NCBI RefSeq assembly: GCF_015832195.1
Contig: NC_052020.1
Coordinates: 558,001-622,000, forward strand
Origin: Motacilla alba alba
Taxonomy: Eukaryota > Chordata > Aves > Passeriformes > Motacillidae
Reading direction: 5' to 3'
DNA length: 64,000 nucleotides
The notes beneath the pieces were generated by a model that was not told where the DNA came from, did no database searches, and saw only the letters and a program-made list of their open reading frames with translations. Shown one piece after another: positions 52,001 to 56,822 of the stretch. Position 1 is the first letter of the stretch. Each line of letters opens with the position of its first letter. A program made the translations under genes and the position numbers.

Positions 52001-53785
52001 CGGGGCTGTATGTGTATGGAATATTTCCTATAATTTGTTAATCATTAGACACTTTCTCATTCCTTCCCTTTCCTGTCTGTTTTCATCACAAAGATGCTCC
52101 ATGACATATGTTCAAGAACTTTTCCAAAGAACAAAAAGGGAGGAAGGAAGCACAGGTCAAAAAGGGAAATGAAGGGAAAAAGGAGAGGAGAAAAACAGAG
52201 CCTGCCAGGAACACAGTGCAAATAGCTGCGATGACACTCCTTTACTAAATAAAACTATATCAAGGACCCTTATGACCTTAAAAAACATTAATAATCATTG
52301 AGAGCTTATGAAAAGTGAATAAAACCAGAGGACTCTCTATGTACTAGAGGTAACGATGTTATTCTCACTCATGCTTTTGAGAAGTTTCAGTCAATGATGC
52401 AAACCAGAAGAAAGAGACTTTCAACACTGCCTCTCTACTGAGTCCATGAAAGAACACTTCAGTGATAGTTTTAATTAAAAAGCCCTTCACATTTTGGTGT
52501 CTAGTTATACTCCAGTATGTCCCTCCTCTCTGTTCCACCTCTATACAGTCACGTAGCTTCTTAAAAGTTACCCTTCTTGGGGCAACATTTAGCCATCGAT
52601 TGGCATTAAATGAATGAATTGCTCTTGGGACAAAGCTAGTAGAAATATTCTGTGATAGCCAGATGAAACAACTGGCAGGAGTATTTTGTACAGTTTTGTC
52701 AGCAAGATTTAGAGTGCTCAGCAGTGCACTCTATCAAAATATGGAGTGCATGCTCTGTGGAAAGATCATTTCCTGTCCTCTCCACAACCAAGCAGACCAT
52801 CTCCCTCAGTAACAACCACAGAGCAATTACCCACATTCTGCTTGTGAAAAAGCACTACCAGGAAAGGACTTCAATCCACAAACAGAGCAGGGCTGTCTTT
52901 TGCTGTTGTGCAGCAACTGGAGCCAATGCCAGGTGACAGAGACAGATCCCCAGACCTCCAAGAGAGGAGGTCAGCTTAGAAACTGAGAGCAGCTTAGAAA
53001 CTGCTGCTGAAACACATTTGGCCAGTCCTGGTCTCTTACAGCATGCACACAGCTGAGGAGCCTGAATATGTTACAGTTTGTACCTCGCAAGCCCCTCTTT
53101 TAATAAAGCAAGTAGATCTTGAGAGTCTGTAATGGATGCAGTCTATTTCTTCAGAAGTTTGCATCTTACACCGGTTTGGTGATGAGGTATAAAAAGGACA
53201 AAGTCTGAGACAGACTGTAAAATAGGATGCTTAAAGGCTCACTCTCATATATTGTGAGTTTCCACAGAACTTCCAGAAGAAAAACACCTTAAAATTTGTC
53301 CAAAACAGTTTCAGCATATTAAAGGAAGGGTTAGTGAACAGACACGCTGTATGTGATGGTGGAAACCTTGCTTCTGCAGAAAAACAAGTTAAAAAATTCC
53401 CAAGCTATGAAATCCGAAACTGAATTCCACTTACCTTAGTGTTCATACAAGACTTTCCACGTTTATACTCTTTGTGACTTGCTCTCTTATCAAGCTTGTT
53501 CCACAAAGCTTTGGCCTTCCATGTGGTCACTCTCGATTTCAGTTTGGTGTAAAAGTTTCTATTGTCCAAAGGATCTAATTCAAGTTGGCGAGTGAGAATA
53601 TTGAAGGCCTGAATGGTGCCTTTGCATGTTGATGCTTGTACAAAGTTTTCAAATATCTGGCCAGCTTGATTGTATTTTTCATCATCATTTTCCCCCATGT
53701 TCTGAGAGCAGAGAATGATTAAGCTGGAGCTCTTGTGCTGGAGTACAGGGATCAACAACAGCAAGTACTTCCACACATGTTATTC
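6674..53785 (-). CDS. MICAL2: MICAL2, F-actin monooxygenase (gene-level entry, 23 coding exons)
   Basis: Flavoprotein that oxidises actin methionines using NADPH and O2. In other vertebrates it acts on nuclear and cytoplasmic actin and promotes MRTF-A/SRF signalling. Joining 23 exons with matching phases gives 1,177 codons. Visible landmarks are the dinucleotide-binding GGGPCG at residues 93-98, RNNVLHLW at 123-130, GADGRRN at 221-227, GDSLLEPFW at 397-405, a CH domain at about 515-625, KRRRK at 679-683, and a LIM domain with C974, C977, H995, C998, C1001, C1004, C1024 and H1027. The exon series resembles MICAL2 more than MICAL1 or MICAL3, especially the short linker blocks such as [18 protein letters not shown] and [20 protein letters not shown]. 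The promoter and any earlier noncoding exons are not identified and may lie beyond the right edge. Longer isoforms with a C-terminal MERB-type coiled coil may continue left of the window. Confidence 0.95.
7061..7389 (-). other. Short MICAL2 intron with a second possible acceptor
   Basis: 329 bp between the LIM-end exon and the tail exon. A CTTGCAG acceptor ending at 7136 would add 25 in-frame codons ([20 protein letters not shown] and so on) to the tail exon. The T-rich tract and CTAAG at the nearer site make the shorter form the preferred call. Confidence 0.5.
7390..7478 (-). CDS. MICAL2: MICAL2 exon, residues 1020-1049 (end of LIM domain, basic tail)
   Basis: 89 nt between TCTTGTAG and GTATGG. 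It encodes [20 protein letters not shown] then [10 protein letters not shown]1024 and H1027 complete the second LIM zinc site. A basic KHRKRR stretch follows, as in mammalian MICAL2, but the sequence after it diverges. Ends in phase 0. Confidence 0.93.
7479..8628 (-). other. Intron inside the LIM domain
   Basis: 1,150 bp separating the two LIM-coding exons. Apart from the long A-rich tract listed separately, no feature is visible. Confidence 0.8.
7943..8058. repeat. A-rich low-complexity tract (poly-T/pyrimidine on the gene strand)
   Basis: About 116 bp composed almost entirely of A with scattered C, then G, interruptions on the plus strand. On the transcribed strand it reads as a long U-rich tract. 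The runs of F in the translated frames here are artefacts of this tract. Confidence 0.9.
8629..8815 (-). CDS. MICAL2: MICAL2 exon, residues 958-1020 (first LIM zinc finger)
   Basis: 187 nt between TTGAACAG and GTAATG. It encodes [20 protein letters not shown], then [20 protein letters not shown] and [20 protein letters not shown]. Zinc ligands C974, C977, H995 and C998 form the first site. C1001 and C1004 open the second. LIM domains bind protein partners and in MICALs help hold the enzyme inactive. Confidence 0.96.
8816..10698 (-). other. MICAL2 intron before the LIM exons
   Basis: 1,883 bp with no exon visible. It contains the 23-bp direct repeat at 10057-10106, listed separately. Confidence 0.75.
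10057..10106. repeat. Imperfect 23-bp direct repeat
   Basis: Copies at 10057-10079 and 10084-10106 begin TGCTTTTAAAA and end CATGGTGTTAA. They differ at one base and are separated by four bases. The repeat is intronic, and its function is unknown. Confidence 0.85.
10699..10797 (-). CDS. MICAL2: MICAL2 exon, residues 925-957 (pre-LIM block)
   Basis: 99 nt, phase 0 at both ends. A long polypyrimidine tract precedes the acceptor TGGTTAG, and the donor is GTAAGA. It encodes [20 protein letters not shown] then [13 protein letters not shown], matching the [17 protein letters not shown] block that precedes the LIM domain in MICAL2. The exons upstream (16328) and downstream (8815) are both phase-compatible. 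Confidence 0.93.
10798..16327 (-). other. MICAL2 intron, 5.5 kb
   Basis: No conserved exon is recognised between the Ser/Pro exon and the pre-LIM exon, apart from one weak 45-nt candidate at 16135-16179. The mammalian segment between these blocks (around SPSGFHFHPSHLR) has no visible counterpart. Confidence 0.6.
16135..16179 (-). other. Candidate 45-nt cassette exon (unconfirmed)
   Basis: Minus-strand TTGTTAG acceptor and CAG/GTAAAG donor flank 15 open codons ([15 protein letters not shown]), phase 0 at both ends. It could be inserted between the exons at 16328 and 10797 without a frame change. A nearby TTTTTAG with a better pyrimidine tract would give a frame-shifting exon, which counts against it. 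Confidence 0.25.
16328..16456 (-). CDS. MICAL2: MICAL2 exon, residues 882-924 (low-complexity Ser/Pro)
   Basis: 129 nt between CTACACAG and GTACTC, phase 0 at both ends. It encodes [18 protein letters not shown] then a Pro/His/Ser/Ala-rich tail ending AVSSQQ. It aligns by character with the NKLLSKGLSHTHPPSPPS region of mammalian MICAL2. It is likely disordered, and skipping it would keep frame. Confidence 0.88.
16457..17058 (-). other. MICAL2 intron, nothing visible
   Basis: 602 bp of AT-rich sequence with no further exon, repeat or motif recognised. Confidence 0.8.
17059..17160 (-). CDS. MICAL2: MICAL2 exon, residues 848-881 (NREFH helix)
   Basis: 102 nt between CACTGCAG and GTGAAT, phase 0 at both ends. 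It encodes [20 protein letters not shown] then [14 protein letters not shown], the best conserved block of the MICAL2 linker and part of a predicted coiled helix continuing from the preceding exon. Confidence 0.94.
17368..17580 (-). CDS. MICAL2: MICAL2 exon, residues 777-847 (Ser-rich linker and helix)
   Basis: 213 nt between CAGTTTCAG and GTGACA, phase 0 at both ends. It encodes [18 protein letters not shown], then [20 protein letters not shown] and [19 protein letters not shown]. The MARRAKS basic-serine block and the [14 protein letters not shown] helix correspond to conserved MICAL2 linker elements. Confidence 0.92.
17581..18807 (-). other. MICAL2 intron, nothing visible
   Basis: 1,227 bp of AT-rich sequence. 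Short ORFs here lack family similarity and flanking splice sites of the right phase. Confidence 0.8.
18808..18912 (-). CDS. MICAL2: MICAL2 exon, residues 742-776 (proline-rich linker)
   Basis: 105 nt, phase 0 at both ends. I chose the acceptor TGTACAAG before 18912. The more obvious AACAG a few bases later would put the exon out of frame, whereas the chosen site gives [19 protein letters not shown] then [11 protein letters not shown], which resembles the mammalian linker. The donor is GTAGGA. Confidence 0.85.
18913..20052 (-). other. MICAL2 intron, nothing visible
   Basis: 1,140 bp. I looked here for a small linker exon and found none needed once the 18912 acceptor was chosen. Confidence 0.75.
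20053..20202 (-). CDS. MICAL2: MICAL2 exon, residues 692-741
   Basis: 150 nt between CCTTGCAG and GTAGGT, phase 0 at both ends. It encodes [18 protein letters not shown] then [20 protein letters not shown]. The second stretch is a conserved short helix found in MICAL2 linkers. Confidence 0.93.
20203..20785 (-). other. MICAL2 intron, nothing visible
   Basis: 583 bp between two frame-preserving exons, with a short poly-A run near 20.52 kb. Confidence 0.8.
20786..20857 (-). CDS. MICAL2: MICAL2 exon, residues 668-691 (second basic cluster)
   Basis: 72 nt between CCTTGCAG and GTTGGT, phase 0 at both ends. It encodes [19 protein letters not shown] then GVFEQ. KRRRK at 679-683 is the second basic cluster. 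With PRKR in the previous exon it forms a bipartite signal split by a 3.1 kb intron. Skipping this exon would keep frame but remove half of the signal. Confidence 0.92.
20858..23933 (-). other. MICAL2 intron splitting the nuclear localisation signal
   Basis: 3.1 kb with no recognised exon. It contains the AT dinucleotide repeat at about 22501-22521 and a GC-richer stretch near 22.2-22.45 kb with opposing ORFs that match nothing known to me. Confidence 0.75.
22501..22521. repeat. (AT)n microsatellite
   Basis: About ten uninterrupted AT units in the MICAL2 intron. Likely to vary in length between individuals. Confidence 0.95.
23934..24046 (-). CDS. MICAL2: MICAL2 exon, residues 630-667 (start of nuclear-signal region)
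   Basis: 113 nt between TTCAACAG and GTGAGT. It encodes [19 protein letters not shown] then [17 protein letters not shown] at residues 661-664 is the first basic cluster of the bipartite nuclear localisation signal known in MICAL2. Confidence 0.92.
24047..24489 (-). other. MICAL2 intron following the CpG-dense CH exon
   Basis: 443 bp. The first 120 bases after the exon are still G+C rich, then it turns AT-rich. No other feature is seen. Confidence 0.75.
24490..24689 (-). CDS. MICAL2: MICAL2 exon, residues 563-630 (second half of CH domain, CpG-dense)
   Basis: 200 nt between CCCCGCAG and GTGAGG. It encodes [20 protein letters not shown] then [10 protein letters not shown] and [20 protein letters not shown], completing the CH domain. 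Base use is strikingly unlike the rest of the gene. I count about 27 CpG dinucleotides in roughly 200 bp, with G or C at most third positions. Confidence 0.96.
24690..26702 (-). other. MICAL2 intron inside the CH domain
   Basis: 2.0 kb. An A-run lies near 25.71 kb, and a short direct repeat (TGTAGAGAACA twice) lies near 25.6 kb. No exon or RNA gene is recognised. Confidence 0.75.
26703..26850 (-). CDS. MICAL2: MICAL2 exon, residues 514-563 (first half of CH domain)
   Basis: 148 nt between TTCTGCAG and GTAAGT. It encodes [20 protein letters not shown], then [20 protein letters not shown] and RPDL. LLTWCQ and the [17 protein letters not shown] core are hallmark calponin-homology sequences. Confidence 0.95.
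26944..27034 (-). CDS. MICAL2: MICAL2 exon, residues 484-514 (monooxygenase to CH junction)
   Basis: 91 nt between CCTTGTAG and GTAAGT. It encodes [20 protein letters not shown] then [10 protein letters not shown], the linker between the monooxygenase and CH domains. Only 93 bp separates it from the next exon. Confidence 0.94.
27223..27349 (-). CDS. MICAL2: MICAL2 exon, residues 441-483
   Basis: 127 nt. The acceptor is the less common TCAAG, and the donor follows CACCAG. It encodes [19 protein letters not shown] then [19 protein letters not shown] and RPHQ, the end of the monooxygenase domain. Confidence 0.94.
27350..28390 (-). other. MICAL2 intron, nothing significant
   Basis: 1,041 bp. 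A short duplicated AAAAGGAGGTTA motif lies near 27.60 kb. Otherwise featureless. Confidence 0.75.
28391..28506 (-). CDS. MICAL2: MICAL2 exon, residues 403-441
   Basis: 116 nt between TTCTTGCAG and GTGAGT. It encodes [20 protein letters not shown] then [18 protein letters not shown]. The PFWPMGTG loop carries W405, the tryptophan that in the family sits near the flavin and gates the active site. The exon is richer in G+C than its surroundings. Confidence 0.95.
28507..29337 (-). other. MICAL2 intron with poly-A runs
   Basis: 831 bp with several A homopolymers (about 28.83, 28.92 and 28.95 kb). No exon is seen. Confidence 0.8.
29338..29595 (-). CDS. MICAL2: MICAL2 exon, residues 317-402 (GD motif)
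   Basis: 258 nt between CCTTGCAG and GTATAT, in phase 0 at both ends. It encodes [38 protein letters not shown] and [20 protein letters not shown], then VGDSLLE. G397-D398 is the second FAD-binding GD motif. Confidence 0.95.
29596..31184 (-). other. MICAL2 intron, 1.6 kb
   Basis: A moderately GC-rich patch at about 30.25-30.5 kb and an A/G-rich run at about 30.67-30.70 kb. No exon is recognised. Confidence 0.75.
31185..31285 (-). CDS. MICAL2: MICAL2 exon, residues 283-316
   Basis: 101 nt between TCTTTTCAG and GTATGT. It encodes [20 protein letters not shown] then [14 protein letters not shown], a highly conserved piece of the catalytic domain. Ends in phase 0. Confidence 0.95.
31286..32224 (-). 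other. MICAL2 intron, nothing visible
   Basis: 939 bp of AT-rich sequence without recognisable features. Confidence 0.8.
32225..32380 (-). CDS. MICAL2: MICAL2 exon, residues 231-283
   Basis: 156 nt between CTCACCAG and GTGAGT. It encodes [20 protein letters not shown], then [19 protein letters not shown] and [12 protein letters not shown]. This is the monooxygenase core with a substrate-side beta sheet. The frame is open and the splice phases agree with both neighbours. Confidence 0.95.
32381..34190 (-). other. MICAL2 intron, nothing visible
   Basis: 1.8 kb of AT-rich sequence. Small ORFs match no family known to me. Confidence 0.8.
34191..34292 (-). CDS. MICAL2: MICAL2 exon, residues 197-231 (GADG motif)
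   Basis: 102 nt between TTTTCAG and GTGGGT. It encodes [19 protein letters not shown] then [14 protein letters not shown]. The D223-G224 pair is the conserved DG motif of flavin monooxygenases that contacts FAD and NADPH. Confidence 0.95.
34293..35270 (-). other. MICAL2 intron, nothing visible
   Basis: 978 bp of AT-rich sequence without recognisable features. Confidence 0.8.
35271..35387 (-). CDS. MICAL2: MICAL2 exon, residues 158-197
   Basis: 117 nt between acceptor CTCCACAG and donor GTATTA. It encodes [20 protein letters not shown] and then [18 protein letters not shown], part of the monooxygenase domain. The donor lacks the usual G at -1 (AAA then GTATTA), but the frame joins correctly to the next exon to give a K codon. 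Confidence 0.93.
35388..36021 (-). other. MICAL2 intron, nothing visible
   Basis: 634 bp of AT-rich sequence without recognisable features. Confidence 0.8.
36022..36229 (-). CDS. MICAL2: MICAL2 exon, residues 89-158 (FAD-binding Rossmann start)
   Basis: Acceptor TCTGCCAG and donor GTAAGT flank 208 nt. It encodes [18 protein letters not shown], the glycine-rich FAD ADP-binding loop (G93, G95, G98), then [19 protein letters not shown] and [19 protein letters not shown]. The acidic E116 at the end of the second strand is the usual ribose-contact position. Phase 0 at the start and +1 at the end. Confidence 0.96.
39938..40040. repeat. (AAAC)n-like A/C-rich simple repeat
   Basis: About 100 bp of A/C-only sequence dominated by CAAA units, in the 17 kb intron. 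ORFs rich in K, N, Q and P (or F, L, C on the other strand) here are artefacts. Confidence 0.9.
45590..45700 (-). mobile_element. Possible degenerate CR1 fragment
   Basis: The plus strand reads like a diverged antisense CR1 tail (for example TGCACTTGCTCCAGTTCATC followed by GGGGCTTCATCTGCACTACG). The similarity is from memory and weak, so boundaries are approximate. Confidence 0.35.
49021..49114 (+). mobile_element. CR1 LINE 3' end fragment
   Basis: The stretch ending AGAGGCCTTTTCCAACCTAA then ATTATTCTATGAT matches the familiar 3' terminus of avian CR1 retrotransposons (TTTTCCAACC followed by ATTCTATGAT). The element is 5'-truncated, as most CR1 copies are. Its left limit is uncertain and could reach further left. 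Sense orientation is the plus strand, antisense to MICAL2. Confidence 0.8.
50699..50846. repeat. A/C-rich low-complexity region
   Basis: Two A/C-rich blocks (about 50.70-50.74 and 50.78-50.85 kb) separated by about 40 bp of ordinary sequence, in the 17 kb intron. Confidence 0.85.
52972..53003. repeat. Short direct repeat (14 bp, two copies)
   Basis: CAGCTTAGAAACTG occurs at 52972-52985 and 52990-53003, a small tandem duplication in the 17 kb intron about 430 bp downstream of the first coding exon. Confidence 0.85.
53435..53785 (-). CDS. MICAL2: MICAL2 first coding exon (5'UTR plus residues 1-88)
   Basis: The acceptor (TTTTCTAG before 53785) and donor (AAG then GTAAGT at 53434) are both good. 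Coding starts at the ATG at 53698-53696. It has A at -3 and G at +4, and an in-frame TAA lies at 53782-53780, so this is the first in-frame ATG. The 88 codons begin MGENDDEK and include [17 protein letters not shown], the typical N-terminal MICAL2 helices ahead of the Rossmann core. The exon ends in phase 0 after CMNTK. Confidence 0.95.
53752..53778 (-). other. Upstream ORF in the MICAL2 leader (8 codons plus stop)
   Basis: Within the 5'UTR part of the first coding exon, an ATG at 53778-53776 opens an out-of-frame 8-codon ORF (MCGSTCCC) that stops with TGA at 53754-53752. It lies 53 bases before the main start codon. Short upstream ORFs of this kind can reduce translation of the main ORF or allow reinitiation. 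Whether this one is used cannot be seen here. Confidence 0.6.
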
Positions 53786-55650
53786 CTAGAAAAGACAAAC
53801 ACAGGTCATATTAAAGCAGGTTCTGCATGACAAAATGAAATCCACAAACTGAGCATACAATACGAACATAAAACCCCAGCATACAGGGACTAGACAAGCA
53901 GGCACAAAAACACCCAAGTGTTACAAGCAAACATAACATATTTGTGCTGTCATGACTTGTACTCACAAAGACTGTTATAAAACCCCTGCTAACTCAAGTC
54001 TACTGCTACAAGAAAAACCAGCTTCACTGAGAGCTTGAGGATTTAATTTTATTTTTTTGTTCAGTCCTAGATAACTGATGTACAAACCCCACAAGTCCAG
54101 ATTTTTTTCCCCAAGAAGAATCTATGTAACAGCAAGTGATATTTTGGTCTTAAGAATTCATGGAAACCTGCAGCCAAAAGTCAACACGGTTTGATGGATT
54201 TTTTTTTTATTGCTGTTGCACAAGTTAGGGCCAAGGGTGCAGCTTACCCAGAGCCATTTAGAATTGGCACGATCATTCGCCACAAGCAAACGCACAAAAC
54301 AGGCTAAGCAGAAACATCATCACAAGTTACACCAGAAATAAAGGAACCAGAAAACAAGTAATTACACAGAGCCCCCCTTTTCCTAACACTCTTGCCAAAA
54401 TGAGAAAGGGTTTGGTGCTCTAGCTCATAGAAAGGAATTTTATCTCCACGTCTCCACATGTTCAGTGCTGAAGTTATGTGTTTGGAGTCTTACCTTGTCA
54501 CGTGCTGATGATATAAAGTAATGATGTTTGGCCTGCTAAGCCCCACTGGCTTCTCCTAGTAACATGATTACTGTCAAACGGTGCCTGATATTCCAGATAA
54601 ATACCCTTACATTCTGCAAGAGCAATGCTATTCTAAATTAACACAAGTTTCAAAGAACTAAAATACTTTCATTGCGGCACTCCCTTATCCTTCTTTAACC
54701 TTGTTCTTCATCTCTAATGGGGAGCATCTTAGAGTCAGCCAAGGTCCACAGAAAGTATCCAAGCAGCTTTCATATTTTCCAAGAATATTGTTACAGGTTA
54801 TGTATAAACTTGTCCTCAGAAGAAGGCTTACCTGGACTCAAGTTCAGAAATTTAAGTAATGTATTCTTTTTCTTGCTATTAAAGAATTATCTCCCAGTCC
54901 AAGAAACAAAAAACTAAATCAATGCTTGCCTAACTTCCCACATAATTAGTTATTTTACTTGGAATGTCATCTGTTGGCTGATAGTTTCAGAATAAATTGT
55001 TAGAAAAGTCTTTGAAGTCATACTTCTCAGTCTAACACTGTTCACAAACTATTCATTCTCTGCTTGCATTTCCTTCAAAGAAGAAAAAAGAAAACACAAC
55101 CAGCGTATTTAAGTTAAGAAGAGACCCACCATGTCTATCTTACCATCCCCTAATACAGAAAAATATTATGCAACTTATTAAAGAGATCCCACAGGGAGAT
55201 ACAAGGAAGCATTTGGAATACTCACATTCCCTGTCTGTGCTCAAAATAAATAACCTTTGTATGCACATCATCGGTCTTTTGTGGGTTTGTGGGTAAAATG
55301 AATTGGCAATGTTGAGAGTTTGTACATTTTCTTAGACCAAATGTCATGATTAAATGCTTGGTGCCAAGAACAAGTCAGGAAATTTTTGTTTTCCCCTCTG
55401 AATAGTTCATTTATAGTACGCTTCATGCCCTCTTCTACAGAGCTTTGCGAGGTAAAAGCACAAACGTTTTACAAGCCCCACCTTTCAGAAGATGCAATTT
55501 TTCAAGCAGCTGAGTGCCATGGACTCCCATCGCCTCAGAAGGAGCTCAGGACACGGCGCGCACTCCAGGCTGGCGCCCCCGATGATTAATGAGCACAGCC
55601 CAGGGCAGGTGCGAGGGAGGCACCGCACTGCGCTTACTTTGGGAATGCAG
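53786..55650 (-). other. Intron or flank immediately upstream of the first coding exon
   Basis: AT-rich. It starts with the intron side of a good acceptor, so at least one earlier noncoding exon must exist upstream. A minus-strand donor-like ACAAG/GTAAGA lies at about 54492 and could end a 5'UTR exon, but nothing else supports it. Confidence 0.5.
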
Positions 55651-55659
55651 AGCTACACA

Positions 55660-56070
55660 ACGCGTTTAGGTCGGTCCAAAAAGGACCAACAGATCCAAAA
55701 GTTCCACGGGAAAGGCGGGGAACTGCTGCAGTTTGTTTGGGGGTCCCCGGGGAGCCCCCTAAGCTGTGTGTTCGCTGGTAGCAGCAGGCAGGCAAGGAGA
55801 CGCCACACGGCTGATTAGATGAGGGTTTATTGGGGGTCCCACCCCCGGGAGCAGCATGGTTTCTGAGGGAGAAGGGGGGAAGGGGGAGGGAGGGGGAGAG
55901 GAGAGCCTCGGGAGAAAAGGGCCTAGAGAGAGTTCGGTGTCCCTCGCACAGCTAAACAGGAGAGTCAAAGTGGGCGCGGAATCAGACTGGGGCCAATGGG
56001 ATTACAGATACGTGGTACTGCAGGGGAGGATCACAGGCTTGGAATAAACTGTGTATTTTCGAGGGCTGAG
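55660..56070 (-). mobile_element. Candidate solo LTR of an endogenous retrovirus, minus strand
   Basis: On the minus strand this has LTR-like organisation: a CCCATTGGCC box near 55.99 kb, a long C-rich pyrimidine stretch, then AATAAA at 55831-55826, followed by a G+C-rich R/U5-like segment. No gag, pol or env reading frame adjoins it. It differs in composition from flanking AT-rich DNA. Ends and target-site duplication are not resolved. The alternative is an unrelated CpG-rich promoter segment. Confidence 0.45.
55673..55687. repeat. Perfect short inverted repeat
   Basis: GGTCC, five A bases, GGACC forms a 5-bp stem at the left edge of the candidate minus-strand LTR. Confidence 0.8.
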
Positions 56071-56296
56071 ATAGAGCATACCATTTAATTAAAATGTAAC
56101 CCCACAGGGAACAACCATGCAACACATGCAAGGTGCTACCATGAGCCCTGAACAGCTTGGTGTGCACGCGCCTCAGGATTTGAGGCCCACTAAAAAAAAA
56201 AATCTTAAAATCAAGGCTAAACATTTACTTTACCCAACTTTTTATACTGAGATATTTCTCTAACAGACAAGCGAAAGTATTCATTTTCCTTTTCGC

Positions 56297-56420
56297 TCAA
56301 AATAATTCCGAGCGGCTGCTCGGGGAGCGGGGCCGCATCAGCGAAATGTCGCCCTGCGGGCACGTCGCTGAGGGAGGCAGGCAGCGGCAGCCAGACACGC
56401 TCCCTCTCTGCGGCATCCAC
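56297..56420. promoter_or_regulatory. CpG-rich segment of unknown role
   Basis: About 125 bp dense in CpG and GC boxes-like G/C runs, sitting between two LTR-like sequences about 2.6 kb upstream of the first coding exon. Such density suggests an unmethylated regulatory segment or a remnant of a retroviral element. No transcription start can be placed. Confidence 0.35.
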
Positions 56421-56822
56421 GTTCCCTGAAAAACCCCTTCACCCAGGATCTTCTCCTGGGAAGCTGAGAAGCCTCAGAGAAAAAGGAAAACAAATTCTTA
56501 TCTCATTTGCTTCTCCTGTGTTGTGCTCACCTGCGGAATGTGTTTGGAGATTGTTTATCCAACAGGTGATTGTTCCATTGGGCTCATGTGGATTGTTTTG
56601 ACTCAATGCCCAATCAGGGCCAAGCTGTGTCGAGACTCTGGAAAGAGCCATGAGTTTTCATTATTATCTTCTTAGCCTTCTGTAAGTATCCTTTCTGTAT
56701 TCTCTAGTATAGTTTAGTATAATATTGTATCATAAAATAATAAATCAGCCTTCTGAGAACATGGAGTCAGATTCATCATTCCTTCCTGCCACAGGGCACT
56801 CCACAAATACAATACCCTGTCA
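56420..56822 (+). mobile_element. Solo LTR of an endogenous retrovirus, songbird type
   Basis: About 400 bp recognised from memory as an LTR widespread in songbird genomes. It begins near TTCCCTGAAAAACCCCTTCA, contains a CCAAT box at 56610-56614, an AT-rich core with AATAAA at 56739-56744, and ends near CACAAATACAATACCC. No internal retroviral genes adjoin it, so it is a solo LTR from recombination between the two ends of an old provirus. It is in plus orientation, opposite to MICAL2. The CCCTG on both sides (56424-56428 and 56815-56819) is suggestive, but exact ends and duplication are unresolved. Confidence 0.8.

Larger units (their letters stand above)
36230..53434 (-). other. MICAL2 intron between coding exons 1 and 2 (17.2 kb)
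   Basis: No exon or RNA gene is recognisable here. It holds A/C-rich simple repeats near 39.94-40.04 and 50.70-50.85 kb, a CR1 LINE 3' end at about 49.02-49.11 kb, and a GC-richer patch near 48.3-48.8 kb whose ORFs match nothing known to me. A long first coding intron is common for regulatory elements, but none can be named from sequence alone. Confidence 0.8.

Noticed and set aside
53705..53776. Hydrophobic N-terminal extension of MICAL2 resembling a signal peptide
   Set aside because: That frame has no ATG upstream of 53698. The extension begins at a GTG codon and is preceded by an in-frame TAA in the same exon, so it is 5'UTR.
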